From contig NZ_CP032125.1 of the NCBI RefSeq assembly GCF_003544895.1, positions 412,001 through 476,000 of the forward strand: 64,000 nucleotides of DNA, written 5' to 3'. Of this stretch, positions 36,635-45,974 are shown in pieces (within the stretch, counting starts at the first letter, position 1; each line of letters begins with the position of its first letter). The position numbers were made by a program, and so were the translations under genes. The stretch is from Profundibacter amoris. Lineage in GTDB: Bacteria > Pseudomonadota > Alphaproteobacteria > Rhodobacterales > Rhodobacteraceae. Below the pieces are notes generated by a model. It was given only the letters and a program-made list of their open reading frames with translations. It ran no database searches and was not told the DNA's origin.

Positions 36635-39033
36635 AATTCACACTCTCTTGGCTAAAAGACCACTTGGACACATCGGCCAGCCTCGATGAAATTCTCTATG
36701 CCCTCACCGATCTGGGGCTGGAGGTGGAAGAGGTGATCAACCCCGCCGATGCGCTGGCGGATTTCACCCTTGGCTATGTGAAAAAGGCCGAAAAGCACCC
36801 CGACGCTGACCGTCTGCGCGTGTGCGAGGTGGAAACCGACGAGGGCACGAAACAGATCATCTGCGGCGCCCCCAATGCGCGGCAAGGCATCACAGTGGTG
36901 GTGTGCAAGCCGGGCATGTATATTCCGGGCCTTGATCTGACCATCAAGGTTGGCAAAATCCGCGGGGTGGAAAGCCACGGCATGATGGCCTCGGAAAAGG
37001 AACTGGAACTGTCGGACGAACACGATGGCATTATCGAATTGCCGTCGGGCGAGGTGGGCCAGAAATTCGTTGACTGGCTGGCCGAAAACGATCCCGCCAA
37101 AGTGGACCCCGTGATCGACATCGCCATCACCCCGAACCGCCCCGATGCGCTGGGCGTGCGCGGCATTGCCCGCGATCTGGCGGCGCGCGGGTTGGGCACG
37201 CTGAAACCGGCCAAAACGGCGCAGGTCAAGGGCACATTCGAAAGCCCGATCAAGGTAACGATTGACGAGGATACCCGCACCAGTGGTTGCGAGGTATTCA
37301 TGGGCCGGCTGATCAGGGGCGTGAAAAACGGCCCCAGCCCCGAATGGCTGCAACAACGCCTGCGGGCAATCGGCTTGCGCCCCATTTCGGCGCTGGTGGA
37401 CATTACCAACTTCTTTACTATTGATGCCAACCGGCCGCTGCATGTGTTCGATGCCGACAAGGTTTCGGGCGACCTGCGGGTGCATCGCGCCAAGGGCGGC
37501 GAGATCCTGATCGGGCTGGACGAAAAGGAATACACATTTACCGAAGGCATGGTGGTGATTTCAGATGACAACGGCATCGAGAGCATCGGCGGTATCATGG
37601 GCGGGCTGGAAACGGGCTGCACCAATGACACCGTGAATGTTTTTCTGGAGGCCGCCGTCTGGGACGCAATCGGGATTGCCAAAACCGGCCGCGCGCTGAA
37701 AATCAATTCGGACGCCCGTTATCGTAACGAGCGCGGGATTGATCCGCTGTTCAACGCACCGGCGCTGGAACTGGCCACACAGATGATCCTTGATCTGTGC
37801 GGTGGCGAGCCATCCGAAGTGGTGCAGGCCGGTGAAATCCCCGACGTGTCCCGCGCCTATCAACTGGACACCGACCGCGTGCAATCGCTGGTGGGGATGG
37901 AGATCGCACCGGAAACACAGCGGAAAACGCTGACTGCGCTGGGCTTTGTGCTGGATGACAAGGACATGGCGCAGGTGCCCAGCTGGCGCCCCGATGTGCA
38001 GGGACCTGCCGATCTGGTGGAAGAAGTGGCGCGGGTCGCGTCCCTGACGAAACTGCAAGGCAAACCGATGGCGCGCGACCACGAAGGCGTGGCGCGGCCC
38101 ATTTTGACACCGATGCAGGTGCGCGAAAGCATGGCGCGGCGCACGATTGCGTCGCTGGGCTATAATGAATGTGTGACCTATTCCTTTATTGATCAGGCCA
38201 GCGCGGAATTGTTCGGCGGCGGCGATGACGCCACCATGCTGGACAACCCGATTTCTTCGGAAATGAGCCACATGCGCCCCGATCTTCTGCCCGCTCTGTT
38301 GCAGGCCGCCGCCCGCAACCAGGCGCGCGGCTTTGCCGATATGGCGCTGTTCGAGGTTGGCCCCGCCTTTAGCGGGGGCGAGCCGGGCGAACAGCATCTG
38401 CTGGCCACCGGTATTCTAATCGGCCACACCGGCCCCAAGGATGTGCACGGGGAACGCCGCGCGGTGGATGTCTATGACGCCAAGGCCGATGCCGAGGCGG
38501 TTTTGTCTGCCATCAAGGCACCTGCCAAGGCGCAGATCCTGCGGGGATCACCGGACTGGTGGCATCCGGGGCGGTCAGGCAACATCTGTCTGGGGCCGAA
38601 AAAGGTGATGGCGACATTCGGCGAATTGCACCCCAAGGTGCTGGCGGCAATGGATGTGAAGGGGCCTGCGGTGGGCTTTACCGTGTTTCTTGAGGAGCCG
38701 CCCTTTCCGCGCAACAAATCCGCCACCCGTCCGGCGCTTGCCTTGCGGGATTTGCAGGCGGTCGAACGGGATTTCGCCTTTGTGGTGGATGAAGGCGTCG
38801 AGGCGCTGAAACTGGTGAATGCGGCGGCCAGTGCGGACGTGAAACTGATCGAATCCGTGCGGGTGTTTGACGAATTCATCGGTGGGTCATTGGGCGAGGG
38901 CAAGAAATCATTGGCAATTTCGGTGCGTTTGCAACCGGTGGAAAAGACGCTGACGGACGAGGATATTGCAGTGGTGTCCGAGAAGGTGATTGCCAAGGTG
39001 GCCAAGGCAACCGGCGGCGTTCTACGCGGCTGA
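36631..39033 (+). CDS. pheT: Phenylalanine--tRNA ligase beta subunit
   Basis: An 800-residue subunit. Domain order: N-terminal (1-40), OB-fold tRNA-binding domain (about 40-150, LRVCEVETDEGTKQIICGAP), B3/B4 editing domain (about 210-380), B5 (about 400-475), catalytic-like core, and a C-terminal FDX-ACB domain (about 705-798, ending VIAKVAKATGGVLRG). Length is normal. Convergent overlap of 12 bases with the LysR gene. Confidence 0.96.
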   Translation: MKFTLSWLKDHLDTSASLDEILYALTDLGLEVEEVINPADALADFTLGYVKKAEKHPDADRLRVCEVETDEGTKQIICGAPNARQGITVVVCKPGMYIPGLDLTIKVGKIRGVESHGMMASEKELELSDEHDGIIELPSGEVGQKFVDWLAENDPAKVDPVIDIAITPNRPDALGVRGIARDLAARGLGTLKPAKTAQVKGTFESPIKVTIDEDTRTSGCEVFMGRLIRGVKNGPSPEWLQQRLRAIGLRPISALVDITNFFTIDANRPLHVFDADKVSGDLRVHRAKGGEILIGLDEKEYTFTEGMVVISDDNGIESIGGIMGGLETGCTNDTVNVFLEAAVWDAIGIAKTGRALKINSDARYRNERGIDPLFNAPALELATQMILDLCGGEPSEVVQAGEIPDVSRAYQLDTDRVQSLVGMEIAPETQRKTLTALGFVLDDKDMAQVPSWRPDVQGPADLVEEVARVASLTKLQGKPMARDHEGVARPILTPMQVRESMARRTIASLGYNECVTYSFIDQASAELFGGGDDATMLDNPISSEMSHMRPDLLPALLQAAARNQARGFADMALFEVGPAFSGGEPGEQHLLATGILIGHTGPKDVHGERRAVDVYDAKADAEAVLSAIKAPAKAQILRGSPDWWHPGRSGNICLGPKKVMATFGELHPKVLAAMDVKGPAVGFTVFLEEPPFPRNKSATRPALALRDLQAVERDFAFVVDEGVEALKLVNAAASADVKLIESVRVFDEFIGGSLGEGKKSLAISVRLQPVEKTLTDEDIAVVSEKVIAKVAKATGGVLRG

Positions 39034-39918
39034 TTGGCCCATGGCTTCGGCCAGTAAATCAAACACCAGCCGTATCCGGCGGCTGGTGTGCAATTCGCGG
39101 TGGGTGACCAGCCAGACCGGAAACTCCACCGGCTCCATCTGTGGCAAGACCCGCTCGATCCCTGTGGTCAGGGCCGCGACTTCGTCGGCCATGATCATAA
39201 TGCCAAAATCCTGTTTCACCAATTCCCATGCGACAATGCCGTTTTGTGATCCGACCGGGAAATTGCCTTCATCCAGTGGCAATCCAAGGGGAAGCATAAA
39301 GTCCAGCATCTGCTGTGGGCTGCCAATGGAAACAAAATCATGCTCGCCCATATCGGCAAGGGTTTTGGGACGCCCGTGTAATTTCAGGTATCCGCTGGAG
39401 GCGTAAAAATGCGCGGTAGCCTGACGCACCAGACGCGCAATCAGATCCGGTTGTGTCGGGCGCGAGTGGCGAATGGCGATATCGGCCTCGCGCTTAAGAA
39501 TATCGCGGATGTCATTATCGGCCACCACATTGATTTTCAAATGCGGGGCCAGACCGCGCAGCCGGTGCAAAACAGGCGGTAGCAGGAAGGCGGAAAAAAC
39601 ATCGCTGGCGGTGATACTGATTTCGCCCGAAATGCTTTGGGACTGGCCCAACGCGGCCAGCGCCAAACGATCAGCGGCATCGCCCATGATACGAGTTTGC
39701 GCCAGCAATTCGCGCCCGCCATTTGTCATTTGCAGCCGCCGGCCAACCCGTTCAAACAGCAGGATGCCCAGCCGGCTCTCAAGCGCGGCCACCTGACGTG
39801 ACAAAGTCGGTTGTGTCTGACCCAGCTTGCGAGCCGCAGCCGATAGCGAGCCGTGTTCGGCGGTGGCCAGAAAGGCGCGGACGTGGTTCCAGTCAAGGGT
39901 GGCCGAAGTACTATTCAT
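39022..39918 (-). CDS. LysR-family transcriptional regulator
   Basis: A 298-residue protein with HTH WNHVRAFLATAEHGSLSAAA, then RKLGQTQPTLSRQVAALESR, and a substrate-binding domain. It resembles the group that controls small efflux or metabolic genes, with WNHVRAFL opening. Divergent from a SAM-methyltransferase gene; a palindrome ATACAT-AA-ATGTAT overlaps its start codon. Confidence 0.87.
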   Translation of the reverse strand: MNSTSATLDWNHVRAFLATAEHGSLSAAARKLGQTQPTLSRQVAALESRLGILLFERVGRRLQMTNGGRELLAQTRIMGDAADRLALAALGQSQSISGEISITASDVFSAFLLPPVLHRLRGLAPHLKINVVADNDIRDILKREADIAIRHSRPTQPDLIARLVRQATAHFYASSGYLKLHGRPKTLADMGEHDFVSIGSPQQMLDFMLPLGLPLDEGNFPVGSQNGIVAWELVKQDFGIMIMADEVAALTTGIERVLPQMEPVEFPVWLVTHRELHTSRRIRLVFDLLAEAMGQSAA

Positions 39919-39935
39919 ACATAAATGTATAAGTG

Positions 39936-39955
39936 AATTGCAAATTTGCGCAATT
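39936..39955. promoter_or_regulatory. Inverted repeat between LysR and methyltransferase genes
   Basis: AATTGC-N8-GCAATT, perfect 6-base arms, 46 bases before the methyltransferase start. A second dyad, ATACAT-AA-ATGTAT at 39917-39930, spans the LysR start. Their spacing fits LysR recognition and activation sites (inference). Confidence 0.4.
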
Positions 39956-40001
39956 ACTATCTGTATTTCGTATGGATATGCTGCCTGAAAAGGAGACTAC
40001 C

Positions 40002-40631
40002 ATGATGAACAATGCGAAATTCTGGGATAGGGCCGCTGCAAAATATGCCAAATCCCCTATCAGTGATATGCAGGCCTATGAATTTACACTTGAACGCACG
40101 CGATCCTACATGACGCAAAGTGATCAGGTTCTTGAACTGGGCTGTGGCACGGGATCAACCGCGATACGGCTTGCGCCTGCCGTATCAAAGATCATCGCGA
40201 CGGATTGCTCGGGCGCCATGTTGGATGTGGGGCGGGCGCGCGCTGCAGAGCAGGGGACAGATAACGTTCAATTCGAAAAGGCAGTGGTGGCCGAGGCGCC
40301 AAAAGGTCCGTTTGATATGGTTACGGCGTTCAATTTATTGCATTTATTGGAAGATTTAGACGGCGCGCTGGCAGAAGCCTATGCTCGCACCAAGCCGGGT
40401 GGATACTTCATATCAAAAACCACATGCACGCCCGATCAGGGCGCCCCTTTGCATTTTCGTTTGATAATGGCTGTGCTGCCGGTCATGCAATTCTTTGGCA
40501 AAGCGCCCTTTGTGCGGATGCGAACGGTGCAAGAGCTGGAAAAAGCCATTGAGCAAGCGGGTTTCGAGATCATCGAGACCGGTAATTACCCGGCCAAGCC
40601 GCCCAGCCGGTTTATCGTTGCACGGAAATAG
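40002..40631 (+). CDS. Class I SAM-dependent methyltransferase
   Basis: A 209-residue protein. Motif I is VLELGCGTGSTAIRLAP; the acidic ribose-binding residue is in IIATDCSGAML; GPFDMVTAFNLLHLLEDL is the later motif typical of Methyltransf_11. The substrate is unknown. AAGGAG precedes ATG 40002; an ATG at 40005 is the alternative. Divergent from the LysR gene and probably regulated by it. Confidence 0.85.
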   Translation: MMNNAKFWDRAAAKYAKSPISDMQAYEFTLERTRSYMTQSDQVLELGCGTGSTAIRLAPAVSKIIATDCSGAMLDVGRARAAEQGTDNVQFEKAVVAEAPKGPFDMVTAFNLLHLLEDLDGALAEAYARTKPGGYFISKTTCTPDQGAPLHFRLIMAVLPVMQFFGKAPFVRMRTVQELEKAIEQAGFEIIETGNYPAKPPSRFIVARK

Positions 40632-40693
40632 CAATTTGGCCCTTGGGGGATATTAGCGCTGTCGTTAGACTGGGTGAAAACAGGAGGCAAGTT

Positions 40694-41140
40694 ATGACAT
40701 TGAAAGTTTACCTATCCGGTGAAATCCACACAGACTGGCGCGAGCAGATTATTGACGGAGCCAAGGGGCTGGATGTGGAATTTTCCGCACCTGTCACCGA
40801 TCACGACGCTTCGGATGATTGCGGCGTGGCGATCCTTGGCGCCGAGGCGGACAAGTTCTGGCATGACCACAAGGGCGCCAAGCTAAACGCGATCCGCACC
40901 CGCAAGGGGATTGCGGATGCCGATGTGGTGGTGGTGCGCTTTGGCGAGAAATACAAACAGTGGAATGCGGCCTTTGATGCGGGTTATGCGGCGGCACTGG
41001 GCAAATCCCTGATCGTGCTGCACGGGCCGGACCATCAACATGCGCTGAAAGAGGTGGACGCGGCGGCTTTGGCAGTGGCCGAAGAACCGGCGCAGGTGGT
41101 GCGGATTTTGCGCTATGTGTTGACGGGTGATCTGTCCTAG
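40694..41140 (+). CDS. YtoQ-family protein
   Basis: A 148-residue protein: LKVYLSGEIHTDWREQIIDG, ILGAEADKFWHDHKGAKLNA and ADVVVVRFGEKYKQWNAAFD match the YtoQ family, a nucleoside-2-deoxyribosyltransferase-like fold of unknown activity. AGGAGG lies before ATG 40694; an upstream ATG at 40643 has no site. Confidence 0.85.
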   Translation: MTLKVYLSGEIHTDWREQIIDGAKGLDVEFSAPVTDHDASDDCGVAILGAEADKFWHDHKGAKLNAIRTRKGIADADVVVVRFGEKYKQWNAAFDAGYAAALGKSLIVLHGPDHQHALKEVDAAALAVAEEPAQVVRILRYVLTGDLS

Positions 41141-41150
41141 GCTGGGTCCT

Positions 41151-42752
41151 GTGACCTATGATTACATCATCATCGGCGGCGGCTCGGCCGGCTGTGTTCT
41201 GGCGGCGCGTCTAAGCGAGGATGCGGCTGTTTCCGTCTGTCTGCTGGAATCCGGCGGGGCGGGCAGGGATATTTTGATCCGCGCGCCCGCGCTGGTGGCG
41301 GCGATGGTGTCGGGGCGGCCAAAGATCAACAACTGGGCCTTTCACACGGTGCCGCAGGCGGGGCTGAACGGGCGGCGCGGGTTCCAGCCGCGCGGGCGCA
41401 CGCTGGGCGGCTCCAGCGCGATCAACGCCATGCTGTATTTGCGCGGGCACCGCAAGGATTACGATGAATGGGCCGGTCTGGGCTGCGATGGCTGGGGCTG
41501 GGACGATGTGTTGCCCTATTTCAAACGGGCCGAGGGGAATATGCGTGCTGATGCGTTGCACGGGTGCGACGGGCCGCTGAAGGTGATGGGCCAGAACGCG
41601 CCGCTGGGCATTTCGCAGGCGTTTATCGAGGCGGCAGAGGCGCAACAAATCCGCCGCAACGGGGATTTCAATGGTGAGCGGCAAGAGGGTGCGGGCCTGT
41701 ATCAGGTCACACAGTTTTCCGACGGACCGCACAAGGGCGAGCGGTGCTCGGCGGCGGCGGCCTATCTGCATCCGGTGCTGGGGCGCAGAAACCTGACGGT
41801 GATCACACGGGCCGAAGTGGCACGCATCCTGATCGAGGGCGGGCGCGCCATTGGAGTGGCCTACAAGCGCAAGGGTGATAGTCACGAAATAAAGGCGCGG
41901 CGCGAGGTTATCCTGTCGGCGGGGGCCTTCGGGTCGCCAAAGCTGCTGATGTTGTCGGGGATCGGTCACGCAGAGGAATTGCAGGCGCAGGGGATTGATG
42001 TGGTGCGGGATTTGCCCGGCGTCGGGCAGAACCTTCAGGACCATCTGGATTACACGATTTCCTATAAATCCAGGCGCCGGGATGTGATCGGGCTGAACCC
42101 GCTTGGCCTGTTGCAACTGGCTCGCGCGGGGCTGAAATGGCGCAAGTCCGGCGAGGGGATGTTCACCACGCCTTATGCCGAGGGCGGCGCGTTTGTCCGC
42201 TCCGATCCTGCGCTGGGGCGACCGGATCTGCAACTGCATTTCGTGATCGGGATTGTGGATCAGCACATGCGCAAAATCCATCTGGCGCACGGGTTCAGTT
42301 GCCATGTCTGCGTATTACGGCCTCAAAGCCGCGGGCATGTCGGGCTTACCGATGCCAATCCCGCCAGCCCGCCGCGGATTGATCCGGCATTCCTGTCGGA
42401 CCCAGCCGATTTGCAGGTGCTGGTGCGGGGCGCGCGGATTATGAATGATCTGCTGAAGGCCGAGCCGCTGGCGCCTTGGCGGGGCAAGCGGCTGTATCCG
42501 GTGGATGGAACCGATGCGGGGTACGAGGCTGATATCAGGGCGCGGGCGGATACGATTTACCACCCTGTCGGCACATGCCGCATGGGGCGTGACGACATGG
42601 CGGTGGTTGACCCCGAACTGCGGCTGCACGGGGTGGAGGGTTTGCGGGTGGTGGATGCTTCGGTGATGCCGCGACTGGTGGGCGGCAATACCAATGCGCC
42701 CACCATCATGATCGCGGAAAAAGCGGCGGAAATGATCCGGCAAGGCAGGTAG
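41151..42752 (+). CDS. GMC-family FAD oxidoreductase (choline dehydrogenase-like)
   Basis: A 533-residue protein. The FAD Rossmann motif is YIIIGGGSAGCVLAARLSED, GMC signature 1 is RGRTLGGSSAINAMLYLRGH, and the catalytic His is in IYHPVGTCRMG with Asn in GGNTNAPTI. It oxidises an alcohol, substrate not determinable; BetA-like by length but no bet genes are near. It starts with GTG 41151, 11 bases after ytoQ, without a strong ribosome-binding site; an in-frame GTG at 41127 is inside ytoQ. Confidence 0.88.
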   Translation: MTYDYIIIGGGSAGCVLAARLSEDAAVSVCLLESGGAGRDILIRAPALVAAMVSGRPKINNWAFHTVPQAGLNGRRGFQPRGRTLGGSSAINAMLYLRGHRKDYDEWAGLGCDGWGWDDVLPYFKRAEGNMRADALHGCDGPLKVMGQNAPLGISQAFIEAAEAQQIRRNGDFNGERQEGAGLYQVTQFSDGPHKGERCSAAAAYLHPVLGRRNLTVITRAEVARILIEGGRAIGVAYKRKGDSHEIKARREVILSAGAFGSPKLLMLSGIGHAEELQAQGIDVVRDLPGVGQNLQDHLDYTISYKSRRRDVIGLNPLGLLQLARAGLKWRKSGEGMFTTPYAEGGAFVRSDPALGRPDLQLHFVIGIVDQHMRKIHLAHGFSCHVCVLRPQSRGHVGLTDANPASPPRIDPAFLSDPADLQVLVRGARIMNDLLKAEPLAPWRGKRLYPVDGTDAGYEADIRARADTIYHPVGTCRMGRDDMAVVDPELRLHGVEGLRVVDASVMPRLVGGNTNAPTIMIAEKAAEMIRQGR

Positions 42753-42758
42753 TGCGCT

Positions 42759-42821
42759 GTCCCGCACCTGATGCGGGACCTGCCGGATTATCGGGTGCAG
42801 GCCCCGGATCGGGGTCCGGGG
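42759..42821. repeat. Paired GC-rich palindromes
   Basis: GTCCCGC-N7-GCGGGAC (42759-42779) and CCCCGGA-N6-TCCGGGG (42802-42821), both perfect 7-base stems. They follow the GMC gene and adjoin a larger palindromic repeat. Related in style to the hairpin at 59827-59888. Confidence 0.6.
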
Positions 42822-42830
42822 CTGTTCCAG

Positions 42831-42940
42831 AGCATGTCGCGCCAAGTTGAATTCACCGACCGGACCGAACGCATTCGCTATCGCGAACGCTGCCTCGGTC
42901 CTGACGGTGAACACTTGAATCCAGTCAGGCGCGACACGCT
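42831..42940. repeat. 110-base imperfect palindromic intergenic repeat
   Basis: AGCATGTCGCGCC at the left is complementary to GGCGCGACACGCT at the right apart from one base, and inner segments (ATTCACCG/CGGTGAACAC, GGACCGA/TCGGTCC) also pair; the centre is the perfect hairpin TTCGC-TATC-GCGAA. The 3' end of the GST gene lies 6 bases beyond. I recall this kind of sequence from roseobacter genomes, but did not search. Confidence 0.6.
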
Positions 42941-42945
42941 ATAAA

Positions 42946-43647
42946 TCAGTCGCGCGGCGGCTGGCGCAGGCCTTTGTAGACCGCCGGACGTTCCAGAAAC
43001 CGGTCCAGATAGGCCGGCACATTGTCCAGATCGTCCCAATCCACCAGATCGCCGGCCTTGTAATGATCACGCACAATCCGCAGCCACGGTGCAATCGCGA
43101 TATCGGCGATGGAATATTCGCCGCAAACCCAGTCGCGCCCCTCTAATTGTCCGTCCAGCACTTCCAGTAAACGCGCGCTTTCCTCGATATAGCGTTTGGC
43201 GGGGCGGGGGTCTTCGATCTCTTTTCCCGCGAAATGGGTGAAGTATCCCAACTGCCCGAACATCGGCCCGATACCGCCCATCTGGAACATCAGCCATTGG
43301 ATGACCTGATAGCGGCCCACCGGATCCTTGGGCATCAGTTTGCCGGTCTTTTCCGCCAGATAAATCAGGATTGCGCCTGATTCAAACAGTGGCATCGGTT
43401 TGCCATCTGGCCCGTCCGGGTCAATGATCGCTGGGATCTTGTTGTTCGGGTTCAGTGACAGGAATTCCGGCGTGAATTGATCCCCGTCAGCAAAGTCGAC
43501 TTTATGGGCCTCATAAGGCAGGCCCAGTTCTTCCAACATGATGGAAACCTTCACCCCGTTCGGTGTGGGCAAGCCGTAATACTGGATAATATCGGGGTTT
43601 TTCGGGGGCCAGCGTTTGGCGATCATGAAATCAGACAGGTCGGTCAT
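42946..43647 (-). CDS. Glutathione S-transferase (YfcG/YghU-like)
   Basis: A 233-residue protein: an N-terminal thioredoxin-like domain (IIQYYGLPTPNGVKVSIMLE, then LNPNNKIPAIIDPDG and LFESGAILIYLAE) and a C-terminal helical domain. The Nu-class GSTs YfcG and YghU, which act as disulfide reductases, share the long N-terminal extension. The CGGAG site precedes ATG 43647. The substrate is unknown. Confidence 0.88.
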   Translation of the reverse strand: MTDLSDFMIAKRWPPKNPDIIQYYGLPTPNGVKVSIMLEELGLPYEAHKVDFADGDQFTPEFLSLNPNNKIPAIIDPDGPDGKPMPLFESGAILIYLAEKTGKLMPKDPVGRYQVIQWLMFQMGGIGPMFGQLGYFTHFAGKEIEDPRPAKRYIEESARLLEVLDGQLEGRDWVCGEYSIADIAIAPWLRIVRDHYKAGDLVDWDDLDNVPAYLDRFLERPAVYKGLRQPPRD

Positions 43648-43798
43648 GGGGTGCTCCGTTATGGTTCAGGGGAGAGATAAGCCTTTTTTCCCCGATAAAA
43701 AGTTACCGAATGGTTGGTTTTCATGCTATTGGCTGCGCGCACACGCGCAATAGAAAAATGAAACGCGCATAAACGAACTGGGAAAATGGGACGCAATC

Positions 43799-44209
43799 AT
43801 GCTTAAAGAGTTCAAAGATTTCATCGCCAAGGGCAATGTCATGGATATGGCCGTTGGTATCATCATCGGTGCTGCATTCACCGCAATTGTCGGATCACTT
43901 GTATCGGACCTGATCAATCCAATCATCAGCCTGTTCATGGGCGGGGTTGATTTCTCGGGTATGTACGCCCTGTTGGGTGACGGCGAGTATAATTCGATCA
44001 AGGAAGCCGAAGAAGCTGGCGCCGCCGTGTTTGCCTATGGCCGCTTTATCATGGCGATCATCAACTTCATCATCATCGCATTCGTGGTGTTCCTGTTGGT
44101 CAAGGCTATGAACAAAACCAAGAAGGCCGAAGAAGAGGCACCAGCTGCTGATCCGGGTCCAAGCGAGATCGACCTGCTGAAAGAGATCGCAGCCTCGCTG
44201 AAGAAGTAA
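43799..44209 (+). CDS. mscL: Large-conductance mechanosensitive channel MscL
   Basis: A 136-residue protein: [40 protein letters not shown] is TM1 with the pore-lining region, and [20 protein letters not shown] is TM2, followed by a cytoplasmic helix bundle ending in IAASLKK. It opens as a pressure valve in hypo-osmotic shock. A strong terminator follows. Confidence 0.95.
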   Translation: MLKEFKDFIAKGNVMDMAVGIIIGAAFTAIVGSLVSDLINPIISLFMGGVDFSGMYALLGDGEYNSIKEAEEAGAAVFAYGRFIMAIINFIIIAFVVFLLVKAMNKTKKAEEEAPAADPGPSEIDLLKEIAASLKK

Positions 44210-44223
44210 GTCTGTAAAATTCG

Positions 44224-44259
44224 AAAAAGGCCCGCCGAAAGATCCGGCGGGCCTTTTTT
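44224..44259. terminator. Bidirectional rho-independent terminator between mscL and ald
   Basis: A stem AAAAAGGCCCGCCG / CGGCGGGCCTTTTT of 14 base pairs with a 7-base loop, and U-tracts on both strands. Serves mscL (plus) and ald (minus). Confidence 0.9.
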
Positions 44260-44260
44260 G

Positions 44261-45376
44261 TTACTTGATCACCAGTGAGGGTGAGATCACATCGATCCCC
44301 AAGGCTTCGCCCACCGCGTAATAGGTCAGTTGCCCTGCGTGAACATTCAGCCCGTTCAGCAGATGGGGATCATCGGCGCAAGCCTGCTTCCAACCCTTGT
44401 CGGCCAGCGCCAGCATGAAAGGCATCGTGGCATTGCCAAGGGCGATGGTCGAGGTGCGGGCCACAGCGCCCGGCATGTTGGCCACGCAGTAGTGCATGAT
44501 GCCGTCTACCTCGTAGATCGGGTCCTGATGGGTGGTGGCGTGCGAGGTTTCAAAACACCCGCCCTGGTCAATCGCTACATCCACCAGTGCTGCGCCGGGT
44601 TTCATTTGTGACAGGTCCGCACGGCTGACCAGCTTGGGGGCAGCCGCCCCGGGGATCAATACCGCACCCACCACCATATCGGCGGCATAAACAAGCTCTT
44701 TGGTATTTCCAGCCGACGCGTAGGAAGTCTTGAAATCACGCCCGAACACATCGTCCAGATAACGCAGCCGCGCCAGCGAGCGGTCCAGAACCGTCACATC
44801 CGCGCCCATGCCCGCCGCAACCCGTGCCGCATGGGTGCCGACCACCCCGCCGCCGATCACCACCACGCGGGCAGGGCCGACACCGGGCACGCCGCCCATC
44901 AACACGCCACGTCCGCCGTTGGCCTTTTGCAGGGTCCATGCGCCCACTTGCGGTGCCAGTTTGCCCGCCACTTCGGACATCGGCGCCAGCAGGGGCAGGC
45001 CGCCGTTGGCATCGGTCACGGTTTCATAGGCAATCGCGGTGCAACCGCTGGTCAGCAGGTCTTTGGTCTGCTCGGGGTCCGGCGCAAGGTGCAGATAGGT
45101 GAACAGCACCTGACCCTCGCGCAGCATCTTGCGCTCGATGGCTTGCGGTTCCTTCACCTTGACGATCATATCGGCGGTTTTGAACACCTCGGCAGCGGTG
45201 CCAAGGATCTCGGCCCCCGCCGCGATATAATCCTCGTCAGGGAAACCGGCGCCAACTCCGGCCTGCGTTTCAATCACAACCTTATGGCCGTGTGCCACCG
45301 CTTCATGGGCGGCAATCGGCGTCATCCCGACGCGGAATTCCTGTGGTTTGATCTCTTTCGGACATCCGATAATCAT
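44261..45376 (-). CDS. ald: Alanine dehydrogenase
   Basis: A 371-residue NAD-dependent enzyme interconverting alanine and pyruvate with ammonia. The start MIIGCPKEIKPQEFRVGMTP has the catalytic region Arg15-type, the His is in TYLHLAP, the Rossmann motif is VVIGGGVVGTHAARVAAGMG, and the NAD loop is intact. ATG 45376 follows AAGGAGGAAATGCC. Divergent from an Lrp/AsnC gene, the classical regulatory pairing. Confidence 0.94.
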   Translation of the reverse strand: MIIGCPKEIKPQEFRVGMTPIAAHEAVAHGHKVVIETQAGVGAGFPDEDYIAAGAEILGTAAEVFKTADMIVKVKEPQAIERKMLREGQVLFTYLHLAPDPEQTKDLLTSGCTAIAYETVTDANGGLPLLAPMSEVAGKLAPQVGAWTLQKANGGRGVLMGGVPGVGPARVVVIGGGVVGTHAARVAAGMGADVTVLDRSLARLRYLDDVFGRDFKTSYASAGNTKELVYAADMVVGAVLIPGAAAPKLVSRADLSQMKPGAALVDVAIDQGGCFETSHATTHQDPIYEVDGIMHYCVANMPGAVARTSTIALGNATMPFMLALADKGWKQACADDPHLLNGLNVHAGQLTYYAVGEALGIDVISPSLVIK

Positions 45377-45501
45377 GGCATTTCCTCCTTGCCTATATGC
45401 GCAAGCTATTGACCTTTGCACGCAATTGCTTTGAAAAGAACGGGTGGGAATGATGCTATCAGCGCAAGGTTATCCCGATTCTAACCCCAAAGGTGAAAGA
45501 A

Positions 45502-45972
45502 GTGAGCGCAATATCGGAACTGGACAGCATAGACCGTCGTATCCTTGTTGCCCTGCAAAAGCGCGGGCGGATGTCGAATGCGGATCTGTCCGAAAAGGTA
45601 AACCTGTCGCCGTCGGCCTGTCACCGCCGGGTGCAGCGGCTGGAAACGGATGGGTTCATCAAGGACTATGTCGCCCTGCTGGACCCGCGCAAACTGGGAC
45701 GTCCCTCGACCGTGTTTGTGGAAATTACCCTGTCCGGTCAGGCCGACGAAGTGCTTGAGGCGTTTGAACGCGAGGTCGCCAAAATCCCCGATGTGCTGGA
45801 ATGTCACCTGATGGCCGGCACCGCCGATTACCTGCTGAAAGTGGTGGCGCAGGACACCGAGGATTTCGCCCGTATCCACCGCCGCTACCTGGCGCGTTTG
45901 CCGGGGGTGGCGCAGATGCAGTCCTCATTCGCATTGCGCACCGTTTTCAAAACCACCGCCCTGCCGGTTTAG
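45502..45972 (+). CDS. Lrp/AsnC-family regulator
   Basis: A 156-residue protein: HTH (LDSIDRRILVALQKRGRMSN, then ADLSEKVNLSPSACHRRVQR) and an AsnC ligand-binding domain (VFVEITLSGQAD ... VLECHLMAGTADYLLKVVAQ). Divergent from ald over 125 bases, so it probably regulates ald in response to alanine. Start is GTG 45502 (AAAGG spaced) or GTG 45493. The next gene begins 2 bases after the stop. Confidence 0.88.
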   Translation: MSAISELDSIDRRILVALQKRGRMSNADLSEKVNLSPSACHRRVQRLETDGFIKDYVALLDPRKLGRPSTVFVEITLSGQADEVLEAFEREVAKIPDVLECHLMAGTADYLLKVVAQDTEDFARIHRRYLARLPGVAQMQSSFALRTVFKTTALPV

Positions 45973-45974
45973 CC

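Noticed and set aside
41211-42305. Minus-strand frame of about 360 codons opposite the GMC gene
   Set aside because: Antisense shadow; the GMC frame carries all the family motifs.
42315-42914. Minus-strand frame through the palindromic repeat
   Set aside because: Protein-like stretch lies within the repeat and the rest is antisense to the GMC gene.
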